Source: Nymphaea colorata
Lineage: Eukaryota > Streptophyta > Magnoliopsida > Nymphaeales > Nymphaeaceae
Length of the DNA: 64,000 bases
Direction of reading: 5' to 3'
NCBI RefSeq assembly: GCF_008831285.2
Contig: NC_045146.1
Location: 10,242,972 to 10,306,971 of the forward strand
In this document: piece by piece, positions 22,961 through 33,578 of the stretch
Numbering within the stretch: position 1 is the first letter of the stretch
Layout of the letters: the number at the start of each line of letters is the position of its first letter
Position numbers and translations under genes: made by a program
Notes under the pieces: generated by a model
What the model saw: the letters and a program-made list of their open reading frames with translations, nothing else
Databases searched by the model: none
Told to the model about the DNA's origin: nothing

Positions 22961-23443
22961 AGGTACTGAAGTAACTAACAAAGCATCAATAAATTTTTAC
23001 ATATGATCTCCCAAATGAGATGTACTAACAAATTTGGAAAGAATATGAATTGTGCATTGTCTAATCCCTTTACGTAGTGCAACTGGTAGTTCATCAGGAT
23101 GAGAAGTATCAATGAAACACTCAGGCATGTCATGCAATTCAGAACTATGTACCTCTCAAGAGCAAAATGGTGCATGGTCATTAGATGATGGATTCCTTCT
23201 GGAATATATGAGAGGAGGGTCTTTAAACCATGGAATGAACGGATTGGGACATGTGGGGGATGATATAAAAGGATGGGACTCAAGTGGAATAGGAGGAATT
23301 TGGAGTAGAACAAAAGGGGGCATCTAAGACTATGGATATGAAGGGATTGCAGGAGAGAATAGAGAAGGCTCGAGAAAGGTTACATCAGCACTGACAAATT
23401 CTTGATTAGATACAGGATCTAAGCATCAATACTCTTTTTTATT

Positions 23444-24360
23444 TCAAGAGTATCTCACAAATACACATTTAGTTGCTTGTGCGGCTAGTTTATCTTGATT
23501 AGGTCCAAGTCGATATACAAAGCATGTGCATCCAAATATACATGGAGGCAAAGAGAACAATGCTCTGTTTGGGTAGACAATTTGAATTGGTAACTTGTTA
23601 TTTATGGAAGAGGATGACATTCTATTTATTAGGTAATATGCAGTTAATATTGCATCTAACCAAAATTTGGAAGGTGTATGGCAATGAAACATGATAGTGC
23701 GGGCTACATCCAACAAATGGCAGTGTTCCTTTTCAACTACACCAATTTGTTGAGATGTATGACGACTTGTAAAATGTGGCACAATACCATGAGATTTATA
23801 GAATTCAAGTGGAGAAGAGATTTGAACTCGAAAGCATTGTCAGTGCGAACAACCTTGACACAAAAACAAAATTGAGTTTTTATTTTCAATATGAAAAATT
23901 TCAAGATACAAGGAGCTTCAGATCTATCTTTCATAAAAAAAACTCAAGTGACTCGAGAAAAATCATCAACAATGGATAGATAATAATGAGACGACAACCA
24001 ACTCAGAACCCGATTAGGTCCCCAAATATCAACATGAACTAAATCAAATAGATTTTAATTAGACTGACTTTGACTCAGTGGAAAAGAAATACAACTATAC
24101 TTGCCCAATTGACAAGCTTCACACTCAATAGAGGTTGTAGAATAAATATGAGGACATAACTGCTGAAGTTTAGGAAAGGATGGATGACCAAGTCTGAGAT
24201 GCCATTGGAACAAACTTGAATGTGAATCAACTAAGAATAACGCCTCTTTAACAAATATATCCAAGAAGTAGATTCCATCTCTCTTATAATCTCCACCAAT
24301 CTTCCTCCCAGTCGATAGGTCCTTAAATACACAAGTACCCGGGTCAAAATAACTTGACAA
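23444..24360 (-). pseudogene. Copia GAG-pre-integrase and integrase remnant
   Basis: From right to left: LFQWHLRLGHPSFPKLQQL and CEACQLGKY (zinc-binding GAG-pre-integrase, 24,055-24,360), VVRTDNAFEF (second catalytic Asp region, about 23,850) and a C-terminal integrase part with KFWLDAILTAYYLINRM and FGCTCFV (23,444-23,782). Pieces lie in different frames, so the gene is broken. Confidence 0.85.
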
Positions 24361-24575
24361 TTCATCTCTTTAGTTAGTTTGTTTAACATATAACAAATTC
24401 TTTGGGAATTCAAGAGTATATAACACTTCATGAACATGTAAAGATGGAAATAGATGAATATCTCCATGTCTACGAAGGTAGCCTTCCATCTGCCAATCCA
24501 TCATGCTGTGAGAGATTAAATTTTTGCAAGTTTGAAATATTAGCATCTCCACAAAAGTATTTAGATGCTCCAGAA

Positions 24576-25656
24576 TCAATTATCAACAACCATTATAGGG
24601 AGTTCTACTTGCAGGATATGTTGAATTTGTAATAGCAGTGGAAGTCGATGAGGTAGAAGGTGTAATAAATCAAGTTTAGGTAGATTTAAATTGAGAGATG
24701 TAGCATCTACAGAAGTAGCAACGAGATTCACCTTAGGAACAATACTAATAGACTGTGTGTTTTGAGCTGAAATAGATGAGGATGTCACAGTCGATGATAC
24801 AAATGAGTTAGGCTTACCCACTTTGTTCCAACACCTATCCTCTAAGTGGCCAAGACGACCATAATATGTGCATTGAAGTCTTCCACGTCTTCCTACACCA
24901 CAACCTATTCCTCTACCACTGAAGGAGTATTGTTCATTTCGTCCCCCTCCAAATGAGGCAAGTGTAGATTGCTGTGAGCTATTTGTAGATGGAGGAAGAG
25001 TACCAACCAATCTGTTTACCCTATTGAAGGCCTCATCAAGAATGAGAAAATCTGATCCTGTTAGCATTTGAGCCTTGGTTACAGAATAATCTGACGACAA
25101 TCCAGCAAGAAATTTAACAATGATCATTTGCTCCATGTGAGACTTGAGACAATGCTTGCAGGGCAGTTTTAAAGAGTTCATTTTTTCATAAGTAAACTTC
25201 AATTTCATAAAGTATTCAGTTAAATCCATGTCACCTTGCTGCATTTGTAACAGTTCTTGTTGAACTTGTAGAATTTTGTTGATGTTATTGTCTTAAGAAC
25301 ACATCTGCAGAGAGAATTCCACATAGCTTTGACTATATTATAATAACAGAGCCCAACAGCAATTTGGGGCTGAATGCTATTCATAAGTCAAACACTAATT
25401 ATGCTATTTTCTTCCTCCCACAGTGCATATTTGTCGATTCTTTCCACTGGTTCATCTTCTTCCAATATATATTTCTTAATGTGTCCAACAACTGACAATA
25501 TGAAGGTTCTAGCCCATACATCGTAGTTAGATCCATCAAGTTTAATAGTAGATCCAAAAGAAAAAGAATTTGAGAAGGCTTTGTACTCTATGCCAACCTT
25601 AGTTTTCTTATTCCATATTCAAATGTATCATTTTGTAGGGATTTATTGGTATCCAT
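24576..25656 (-). pseudogene. Copia gag remnant
   Basis: The probable start MDTNKS lies at 25,654-25,656 but the frame soon hits stops. A 222-codon open stretch (24,576-25,244) shows the gag motif FLAGLSSDYSVTKAQML and a degenerate zinc knuckle CTYYGRLGHLEDRCW, in which the second metal-binding Cys is replaced by Tyr. A gag-type nucleocapsid would package element RNA; this copy cannot. Confidence 0.8.
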
Positions 25657-26287
25657 GATAAAAATGGAAAGATACAGGAACCTAAAAGTTCACGACAGAC
25701 TGCAATCATGTTTGCAGCTCCACAATAGGCACACTACTACAACTCAATGTCTCTGCAACTCCACGAATAGGCACACTACTACAGTAGCACGTTGGATCTT
25801 ATAGTCAGAACAATAATATAACTGCACCAAATAAAGGGATAGCAGAGCAAACAACGATTTGCTCTAGCTGGATTGAATACTACCATGATTTGTTTATCAG
25901 ATTGGTACAATAGCACACATTTGATGACAAACATGGTACATAAAAGTTGAAGTCATTCAATGACTTCAACAACTATTGCCTTCCACGTTATTCACACTCT
26001 CATGGTAGAGCCTCTATGATGTCAACTCCATTATCATTCAACAACAACAAAGATCCTTCAACGTGGGGACGTGGAGGCCATTCAACAGAAAGATCAACAA
26101 CACTCGACCATCCACTTCAACAGCAATCAACCTAGGATTTAAAAAAAAAACCTTAGGTCATATTAGGTGACCATAGATAAAAAGGGGAGTACCTCTTCAA
26201 ATGTAGTAGAAGTTGAAAAAGGAAATAGGAAGAGAGCTCAACAACAGAGAAGTGGTTTCAATGTCAAAAGACTCCCAAGACTTCACC

Positions 26288-26299
26288 GCTCTGATACCA
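26288..26299 (-). other. Primer binding site of the old Copia element
   Basis: Minus-strand TGGTATCAGAGC immediately follows the 5' LTR. It matches the initiator-methionine tRNA primer site used by plant Copia elements. Confidence 0.85.
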
Positions 26300-26532
26300 T
26301 GTTGATTGGAGAGGTAGGGAAGAAGAAAAAGAGAACATGAAGAAGAAAGAGAGTAGGGAGCAGTCTAATTAGACTTGGTTGCTCCTCATTAGAATAAAAA
26401 GAACTGATTAGGGTTATGTTTAACCCCTTACATAGAGAGTCCAACAAAAAATTAAAATTCAAAGAACTACCTAATCATAAAGTTTCAAAATACAAAAAAC
26501 CTCAAACCACAAACCAGTATGTTTTCTCAACA
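26300..26532 (-). repeat. 5' LTR of the old Copia element
   Basis: Begins TGTTGA and ends TCAACA, a 6-bp inverted terminal pair, and is followed by the primer site. It is the better preserved of the two LTRs. Confidence 0.9.
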
Positions 26533-28630
26533 GTTGTGATCCAAATCAATTTTCAAAATTACCAGAATTCAAAAGAATTTTTTATCAAATTCAAATGTTC
26601 AAAATAATTCAAGTTTTTTATTATATGAAAGAAAACAAAGAGAAAATGATTGAGTTACAAGCTCAAGTTAAGTTGTTGATGACAATGATGACATAAAACC
26701 AAGCATAGGTAAACTAATTGTTAAATATTTTGGTATTGTTAATTATATAATTGGTAGAAAATTATGTGCTTTGTTAGGGCAGACATAATTCTTCTCATGT
26801 TGTTTTCTCTGGGCTTTTAAGGGAGCATCATATGTCTTTTGGAGATGGGTTTAGAAAATTTTTTATGTAAATAAGCATTGTATAAACAAAATGTTCTGTG
26901 TAAATACATTTCATCTTTTATGGATGACTTAGTTTTCGTTCATGGATGGACTCTACATGGTAAATGGTACACATATACATTTTTCAATTTCAAGTTTGAC
27001 TGAAACTCTTTTTATTTAAAAGTTGCAACTCTAAAATCTTTTGATTCCACAAGATACCATACCACATGACACTATAGCATTTGCAGCAAGTCTGTCAGTT
27101 AGTTCAAAACATTACATGGCTGATCCAAATTAATGGGCACGTCAGATCTATCCAAATCTTCGCAGGAGACATAAGCAGGTACAACCTGCACTCTTCAACT
27201 AATCTTTTCTCTTCATTTCAGCTTTTTTAGCAGCTTTGACTGATAAATTCTACGGCCCCTTAGTTTTACTCTTCTCTATTTTAATTGTTGTTTCCTAGTG
27301 CAGATGCCAGAAGCAAGTAGAGATTATGTGAGATGGTTCAGCAACTCATCATTATTATATGATTTGAGATGATATTTAGATCTGTTTCTTCACTTATTTA
27401 TGTTAGCTATTGCTTTCATGAACTTGACTTCAACTGCTTTTAGATCACTGTCTATGCTTATTCTTTTCTTTGAAGCAACACAATAAATGGTGTTTGAGAA
27501 TTCCTTTCCCACTATAGATCAGTAATTTGCTGAGGAATTTTAGAAGTGGAGACTTTGATTTCAGGTCCATGTATCATAGTTTGAAGTTCTCTATAGCAGT
27601 TGTTATATGGCTAAAATGAGGTATAGGTGGTTGTTGGTATTTTGGTCCCAATCTCCATAATTATGAACCCATGGATCAACCGAGTTGAGTAGTGAAGGTG
27701 GAAATTCAGAATCACCAACTTTGGAACACATGACTGTCTTTCATAGAAAGGGCAACTTCTTGGATGTCTCTAATCAAATTAGTGCTCTCCTTTAACTATA
27801 TAGTTTGTAGGATTAATTCAGCTTGCTATTTTTTGTTAGATAAATTCAAGTATCTACTATTTTCATAGCATTGAAAAACTAGATGGAGTTCTACCATTTG
27901 TCTAAGAACCAACAATAAATAACATCATGTATATTGGTTTCAACCTCCATTGTCAGAAGAGATTTTACAGTAAAACAATGAATGGATAGGGCCAGAGAGC
28001 TGAAGAAACCCATTTTTTTGATTCATGAAGAGAGATATAGTGTGTGCTCACCCAAAGGAAAAGCCAATTTTAGACAGAAATTCTTGCAATCAAATTCTCT
28101 TTAATTATAGAAAATGAACCCCCTAATCATAAGAGCAAGTTGAATGTTGACAACAGAAAATTCTGTTATGATGTGAATAGTATATTGCTGCGTTCTTGTT
28201 TATGATGTGAATGTGTTGAAATCATTTTACAATCTTGACAATTGGCACCTAGAATTTCTTAATCAAGTAGCTTCTTTTTCATTTGCTGCTAAAAAATGAG
28301 AAGTTCATCTTATTACTGAGTGAATGCACAAAACTGATTTAAAGTTATTTGTTTGAAACTTTGAAGTGACAGGAGAGCAGAGGACATGGAATGAGAAACA
28401 TATGCTCGTGTGAAATTAGGTAGCCTCTTTTTTGTGTTGTTCTGTTTGCTCTGCACAAGTGAAAACTATTCAGAACTTAGTATCTACCTTGCACGTTCAA
28501 TATGAGTATCAGTTAATGCATAATGTGAACCTTTTGAGTACATAATGTAAACTGGTGCTGATTGATAGACCTCTTCAGTTCTATGAGAGATTTGCATACT
28601 ATGTAGTTGTTGAATGCTGTCTTATAACAG
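26533..28630. other. No gene recognised; perhaps intron of the TPS pseudogene
   Basis: The first 100 bp continue the AT-rich block left of the Copia. A short frame near 26,625 reads KENKEKMIELQAQVKLL, coiled-coil-like but too short to assign. The rest has intron-like composition up to a canonical acceptor CTTATAACAG at 28,621-28,630. No first TPS exon was found. Confidence 0.45.
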
Positions 28631-28814
28631 GTGTTGGGGTATTGGTTTGGGGTTGGGTTTCAGGGTTGTTGCACTTGATCTAAATTTCCATAAGCTTTTG
28701 GTAGAGCACATGGTATCCGCTTATAAGCGGACAAAGAACAGAGCAATTCTTCTAGTTTATGATGTCACCATCGTGCCACAGGCATCCATTAATAAGACTC
28801 ACAGCTCAAATTCA

Positions 28815-29131
28815 CAATGTTGTAAAAAGCATATCCAAAGTCGTATCGGTCTGGCTTTAGGATACACTGTATCGGAAAATATCGTAACTGTATCATATTT
28901 TTTAAAAAAACAAAAATTAATAAAAAAATAGAAAAAATTAGTAAAAATTAGCGTATCGTAATTGTATCGTAACGTATCGTCACTGTATCGTAACATATCG
29001 TAGTTGTATCATAACTGTATCGTTATGTATCGTAACTGTACGATATAGGTGGTGTATCATATCACATTTTTGAAATGCGATGATATGTATCATACGATAC
29101 AGCCCCATATCTTATGATACATACCACACTA
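28815..29131. mobile_element. hAT-like non-autonomous element, family A (317 bp), in TPS exon
   Basis: Starts CAATGTTGTAAAAAGC, nearly identical to the left end at 3369, and ends ATACCACACTA. The flanks CAAATTCA (28,807-28,814) and CTAATTCA (29,132-29,139) match at 7 of 8. The interior is a run of GTATCGTAACTGTATCGTAA-like words. It lies between the SINKTH and NSIDILYNLC segments of the TPS exon. Confidence 0.8.
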
Positions 29132-29642
29132 CTAATTCAATAGATATCCTATACAACTTATGTAGAGACCCAAGCAATTTAGTATTTCTTGTCCATGCCA
29201 AGGACAAGACTACTGTTGTTGAATGGTTTTCTCCCTGAGGAAATCTTGGAATTGCTGCAGAACGTGGATAATTTCTAAGGCGTCTAGATTTTAATGATTA
29301 GTACATCATGTGAACCTTTTGAGTATATAATGTGAACTGCGCTGATATATTTTTTGTACTTGTCCCTTGTTTGAAAGGTGAATTAGAATGGGAAACATGT
29401 GTTCATGTTACAGATTTTGATTGGAAGCAGGTTGCAGAACCTGTGTTGAAGTTGTACATTGAGACAACTGATGGTTCAACTATAAAAACCAAAGAAAGTG
29501 ATGTGGTTTGGCACTATGAGGATGCTGATCCAGATTTTAGGTCATGCCAAGTTAAGGAACTTCGAATCACCTTGAAGGTGTACTTGCTAATGAGCTAGTT
29601 TCTGTCAAGCGTGGGCAGAACCTGGCGGACGTTAAGCCACAG

Positions 29643-29818
29643 GTTAGCATAATTCTCCTCTATATCATATAATCAGTTTGTCCAGAACATTAGTTGTTGC
29701 TTCCTGAAAGTGAAATTGTCCCTTGTATCTGAGAGGACCTGTGAAAGAACATGTGCTAAGTTTACTGGGAATAAAGCTAGATACGTTTTTTACTTATTCT
29801 TTTCTTGTTGTTGTGCGG
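29643..29818 (+). other. Intron remnant of the TPS pseudogene
   Basis: Donor GTTAGC follows the coding end VKPQ, and a pyrimidine-rich stretch precedes the coding start GVSKGL. The acceptor dinucleotide is GG, so normal splicing here is lost. Confidence 0.75.
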
Positions 29819-30000
29819 GGTGTCAGCAAAGGGCTTGTGGCTGATCGCCTTCTGTCAACAATGCTACGAAGGGGCATGGTGCCAGATTTGAAACTTTCAG
29901 TTAACATTTCTATGATAATTTCATTAGCCTACTATCAATTTATCTGAGATAGATGATTTCTATTATTAGACAAGAATTTAGTATATTAAGGGCTGGTCAT

Positions 30001-30040
<40 letters not shown>

Positions 30041-30041
30041 G
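30001..30041. repeat. Compound (TG)n(TA)n microsatellite
   Basis: About eight TG units followed by about thirteen TA units. Confidence 0.95.
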
Positions 30042-30119
30042 GACTTGATTCCTTTTGGTCTATATGGATTACTAAATTATTGCCCTGATAACATTAGACT
30101 TAGCCTTGTGGCCTGGACG

Positions 30120-30360
30120 AATCACACCATGCCTTGATAAAATTAGACTGAGCTTCCACCAAGGATTTCACGGCTTTGCTTCACGTAGAATCTCCCTGTT
30201 GGTCACACCATCAATCAGCTTTTGCTTTAGTTCCTCTTCTAAATTACCTTTTGAAGCTTATCGAGCTGCTCCCTCAGCTTGTCTATTCGTTGTTTGAGGA
30301 ATCCCTTTTCATTAGTTGTCCTTTTCGCTCTTGCCATCACCGGGTACTTGTTTTCACCAA
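30120..30360 (-). pseudogene. Possible type I (M-gamma-like) MADS-box fragment
   Basis: The minus strand encodes ARAKRTTNEKGFLKQRIDKL and REQLDKLQ (30,239-30,350). This resembles the stretch after the MADS domain in AGL80-like M-gamma proteins, a NQEGFLKQRI..L.EQL.K.Q type coiled-coil segment. Downstream a shifted frame reads ELKQKLIGVTNREIL, then stops. The DNA-binding MADS domain itself is not present in the window, so this is a fragment. A duplicated TTTTGGTGAAAACAA lies just upstream. Alternative: an unrelated coiled-coil gene piece. Family assignment is from remembered patterns, not a search. Confidence 0.4.
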
Positions 30361-30776
30361 AATTGTTTTCACCAAAAACATTGGTCTTGTCAGTACAACA
30401 TTTGTTGGGGACATGAGATATTAAGAGATTTGATAGAATTGTAATGGTTTTAGTTGACAAGTTCTGGGTTTAATAACTCCAGGCCATATATATAGAGCTT
30501 GATTTCTTTTGGTTTGTGTAAATTAAGTTAGCATATTCTTGTTTCTTTGGTAAATTTTTAGTTTTCAAAATTTCCATTATATCTTTTATGATATTTGGAG
30601 CTAGGAAATTTCAAGCTTCTGACTATAAGCACCTTCCCTGTATTGGTTTCCAAAAATGAAACATACACTTCCATTGCTTATTTGGTAGTGCTGGAAAAAG
30701 TGCTTTTGAACAATTAAACTTGACATGATGTGGAAGAAAATGATGGAGAAGGATATGTTCTCCATTGCTTTGAAGG

Positions 30777-30906
30777 TGTTTGAACTGTCAGATTCATAAG
30801 GTCCAAATTCATATGAACTGTCAAGGAGCCACAAAGTTAAATGTTTGAACTGTCAGATTCATAAGGTCCAAATTCATATGAACTGTCAAGGATCCACAAA
30901 GTTAAA
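30777..30906. repeat. 65-bp tandem duplication, one mismatch
   Basis: The unit beginning TGTTTGAACTGTCAGATTC at 30,777 is repeated at 30,842. The only difference I see is GAGCC against GATCC. The near-identity implies a recent event. Confidence 0.9.
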
Positions 30907-31329
30907 TGATGAGCAAGTCTTACTTCCGGATGACAAGAAAGCTGCTGAGTGGTAGAGTATTTCAGTTGTAGATTCTGACCTTGGTAATCTTCAGTTGTTA
31001 AGATGGATATGGTAGTGAACTAGGTCACAGTGAAGGGTATGGTAGATCCTCAAGCACTCTGCGCTGGAAAGCTGCAGCCCCTTCTCTACTTGAAGGGCAT
31101 GCAATGTTAGAAGCTGGAGTCTGAAGTTCTTTTTTTCCTTTTCTTATGCATCGTGTTTTCTCAAATAAGAACATAATGTATTTGTAACATGATGCTAGAA
31201 AACTTGTTATCTGAATCCAATGTTTGTACAATACAATGTAATAAATTAATTGTATGGAATTTCAGGTTCCAAAAATTAAAATTGTGAATTTTATTTTAAA
31301 AATATTAAGTTATTAGTAAGGCAGTTTTC

Positions 31330-31650
31330 TGTTACAAAAGGTAAAACAATTTGCAACACTATGTTTCGTTACTGAAGCTCAGCAATCAGCAACACAAAAT
31401 TTAGTTACTGGAACTCCTCGTCTCTCATTGGCCATTAGACATTTCCAACATTGATCTTCATTGTGGTAGCCAATTAACAATGAAACATTTTTGTTGCTGA
31501 TCATTACCTATCAGTAACCACTAGTATTTCCATTACTAAGTGATTCAGCCTCGTGAGTTTTAGTAACAACACTCTTGATGTGTATTTTTGTTTGTGAAAA
31601 CCTTTACCAATGATGATGCTGTTTTACTAAAAATCCACCCTCTTGTAGTG
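31330..31650. mobile_element. One end of a CACTA-like DNA transposon
   Basis: The stretch ends CTCTTGTAGTG at 31,650, whose reverse complement CACTACAAGAG is the CACTA superfamily terminus. Inward lie repeated AGTAAC / GTTACTG and CAGCAAC words, resembling the subterminal repeats of these elements. The opposite end was not found, so this is either one end of a truncated copy or a degraded element. Confidence 0.45.
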
Positions 31651-32715
31651 ATTTGATGTCTCCAAGGCCACATTTGATGAAAAGAGTATCAATCAACACG
31701 TTTTTTCCTAAAAACAGACTTGTGGATTCTCTGCATAATAGAAGAGCAACATGATTTAAAAAAAAGATTAAACAGAGAGAAACAAACTACATTCAAAGTT
31801 GATAAAAAATATGATTATGTATTATGCAGAAACATGGTTTAGACTAAATCACCTAATTAACTAGTCTAATCAACTTGCAATTGGCTAAAATTTGGTGAGA
31901 AGGAACTAGACCCACAAATCTAACTTCTGGATTTTATATAATGCAAATTTGAGTCCCCAATAAAAAGTTATGGAATTCGCGATTTAAAAAAATTTTAGGA
32001 CCCAATTTCTGCAAATTAAAAATTGTAGAAAATAAACATTAAGAAAATGACCAAATGAGCTTAGAATTTAATGAAATTTGGGAAAACAAACTATATATGT
32101 AGGAAAAAAATACATGTTTTTTTATATATTATCAATACATCTAGTTAAAGATATATAACTTTCTGAAATTAAGCACAATTCTAGAATTTTTGCAATTCTG
32201 AATTTTGCATGAGCTCAAAAAGTTACATCTCTAGAACTTGAAAACATATAACAATCCCAAAATGATACATCTCTAAACATGTACAAACCAAATATAAAAG
32301 TAAGTGATTGTAAATCACATAGGAAGAGCTTCTCATCTGTATGTATAAAGAGGAAAAGAGAGAGAAAATGAGAGGGGGAAAACATGGGAGAACAGTAAAA
32401 GATGGTATAAAAAAGGGGAGGGAAGAAAAATAAGAGAAGAAAAAGAGAAAGAGAAAACAAGCAAATGACAAGGTAGAGAGAATTTAGAGAAAACATGCAA
32501 ATGCCTAGTTTATTTCTTCTTCCTCCTTGCCTTTCCTTCTTCCTTTGCTCCTTAGGGCTTCCTCAGACTTAGAGAAAGAAGAACAAGTTAGAGAGAATTT
32601 AACAAAACATAAAAGAGAAAACAAGCAAATTAACATATAACTTAATTTAGAGAAAAGAGAACAAATTAGACAATTTAGGACATCCACACTTCTCTAGCCT
32701 ATTTGTAGACTCTAT

Positions 32716-32754
32716 GGAGGTCCCCAATCTGGGGACTTCAGATTGGGGACCTCC
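32716..32754. repeat. Perfect 16-bp inverted repeat, 7-bp loop
   Basis: GGAGGTCCCCAATCTG (32,716-32,731) and CAGATTGGGGACCTCC (32,739-32,754) are exact reverse complements around the loop GGGACTT. Confidence 0.95.
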
Positions 32755-32904
32755 CTCTTAGTGGAATTTAAATGTTCAAGATTTTGACAAGTGTTCATAG
32801 CATTCTGCAAACACCTGACATGTGTCCTTTGAGAGTAGGAGTTGTTGAACAAGTGTCTACCTAGGTGACATAAATCCCTTTAATTTCTCCTTACTAAATC
32901 GTTG

Positions 32905-33060
32905 ATAATTGACATGTGCCTTTTAGAAGTGGGAGATTTCATAGGATTGTGACGTGTGTCCTTCGAGAGTGGGAGGTTTGATAGGATTATGACCCATGTC
33001 CTTTGAGAGTAGGTCAAAGGAGTAGGAGATTCAATAGGATTGTAACATGTAACAGCATTT
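32905..33060. repeat. About 40-bp imperfect tandem repeat
   Basis: Three units of the form GAC(A/G)TGTG(T)CCTT..GAGAGTGGGAG.TT.ATAGGATT begin near 32,910, 32,951 and 32,991. A more distant relative lies near 32,817. Confidence 0.7.
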
Positions 33061-33578
33061 ACTCACTTTGGATCTGAACTTTAAATTCATATATAGGTTT
33101 AGTTTGCTATCTAGAGTAAGATCTAAGTTAAAGTTTCGATCTAGGACTTGGATCAAAGTCTAGATCGAGATCCGAATTGGGAAATTTAGATTTAGACTTC
33201 TGAAATTAAGTTTTGGATATGAACTAGAGCAAATTATATATCTTAATTATGATTTTGTGATATGAATCAAAGGTTTGAGGTCTAGGCACCTGAACTTGGC
33301 TCTATGTGGGTCCTGTGGGCTCAGACTCAGTGTTCAAGAGGTGGACCTACGCTTGGACTTGGTCATTATTCAGCTAAACATTGGTCAAACTGTGCTTATG
33401 CCAAATAAGGGTGGGCGTCAGGTTGGGTACTAGGTACCTAGCCCGACTCGATCCCAGAAAAAAAGGGCAATGGGCCGGCCTGATCAGTTATCGGGCCGGC
33501 TCAGGTGGGCTCGATTAAGCCTGGTTTGGCCCGATATTTTTTTTAATATATATTTTATTGATTTTTATATATAATTAT

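Larger units (their letters stand above)
20701..26532 (-). mobile_element. Old Ty1/Copia LTR retrotransposon, interrupted and decayed
   Basis: Flanking direct repeats of 236 bp (20,701-20,936) and 233 bp (26,300-26,532) begin TGTTGATTGG and end near TTCTCAACA. Primer site and polypurine tract are correctly placed for minus-strand orientation. From right to left: leader, gag, GAG-pre-integrase, integrase, RT and RNase H remnants, the Copia order. Many stops and shifts occur, and the LTRs differ at roughly 20 positions plus small gaps. The flanks TTTCT and GTTGT do not form a clean 5-bp duplication. A family-B hAT element is inserted in the RNase H part. Confidence 0.9.
28631..29898 (+). pseudogene. 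Class II trehalose-6-phosphate synthase fragment, phosphatase-like domain
   Basis: The reading matches the C-terminal phosphatase-like region of plant class II TPS (TPS5-11 type): CWGIGLGLGFRVVALD and AYKRTKNRAILL (28,631-28,814), then LCRDPSNLVFLVHAKD, EWFSP and NLGIAAERG (29,140-29,275), WETCVHVTDFDWKQVAEPV with ETTDGSTIK and WHYEDADPDF (29,370-29,560), and after an intron GVSKGLVADRLLSTML (29,819-29,890). Lesions: the phosphatase-box first Asp region reads LVYDVT (28,755-28,769), a 317-bp hAT-like element interrupts the exon, TGA at 29,236-29,238, a frameshift near 29,563, an intron acceptor ending GG instead of AG (29,817-29,818), and loss of everything after about 29,898. The large N-terminal synthase exon is absent. 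Certainly non-functional as a TPS. Confidence 0.9.
31651..33397. other. Intergenic; tandem repeats and a perfect hairpin
   Basis: No gene is recognised. A purine-rich tract (32,335-32,470) gives Phe/Ser-rich minus-strand frames that are compositional. A 16-bp-arm hairpin lies at 32,716-32,754 and a 40-bp tandem repeat at 32,905-33,060. Confidence 0.5.
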
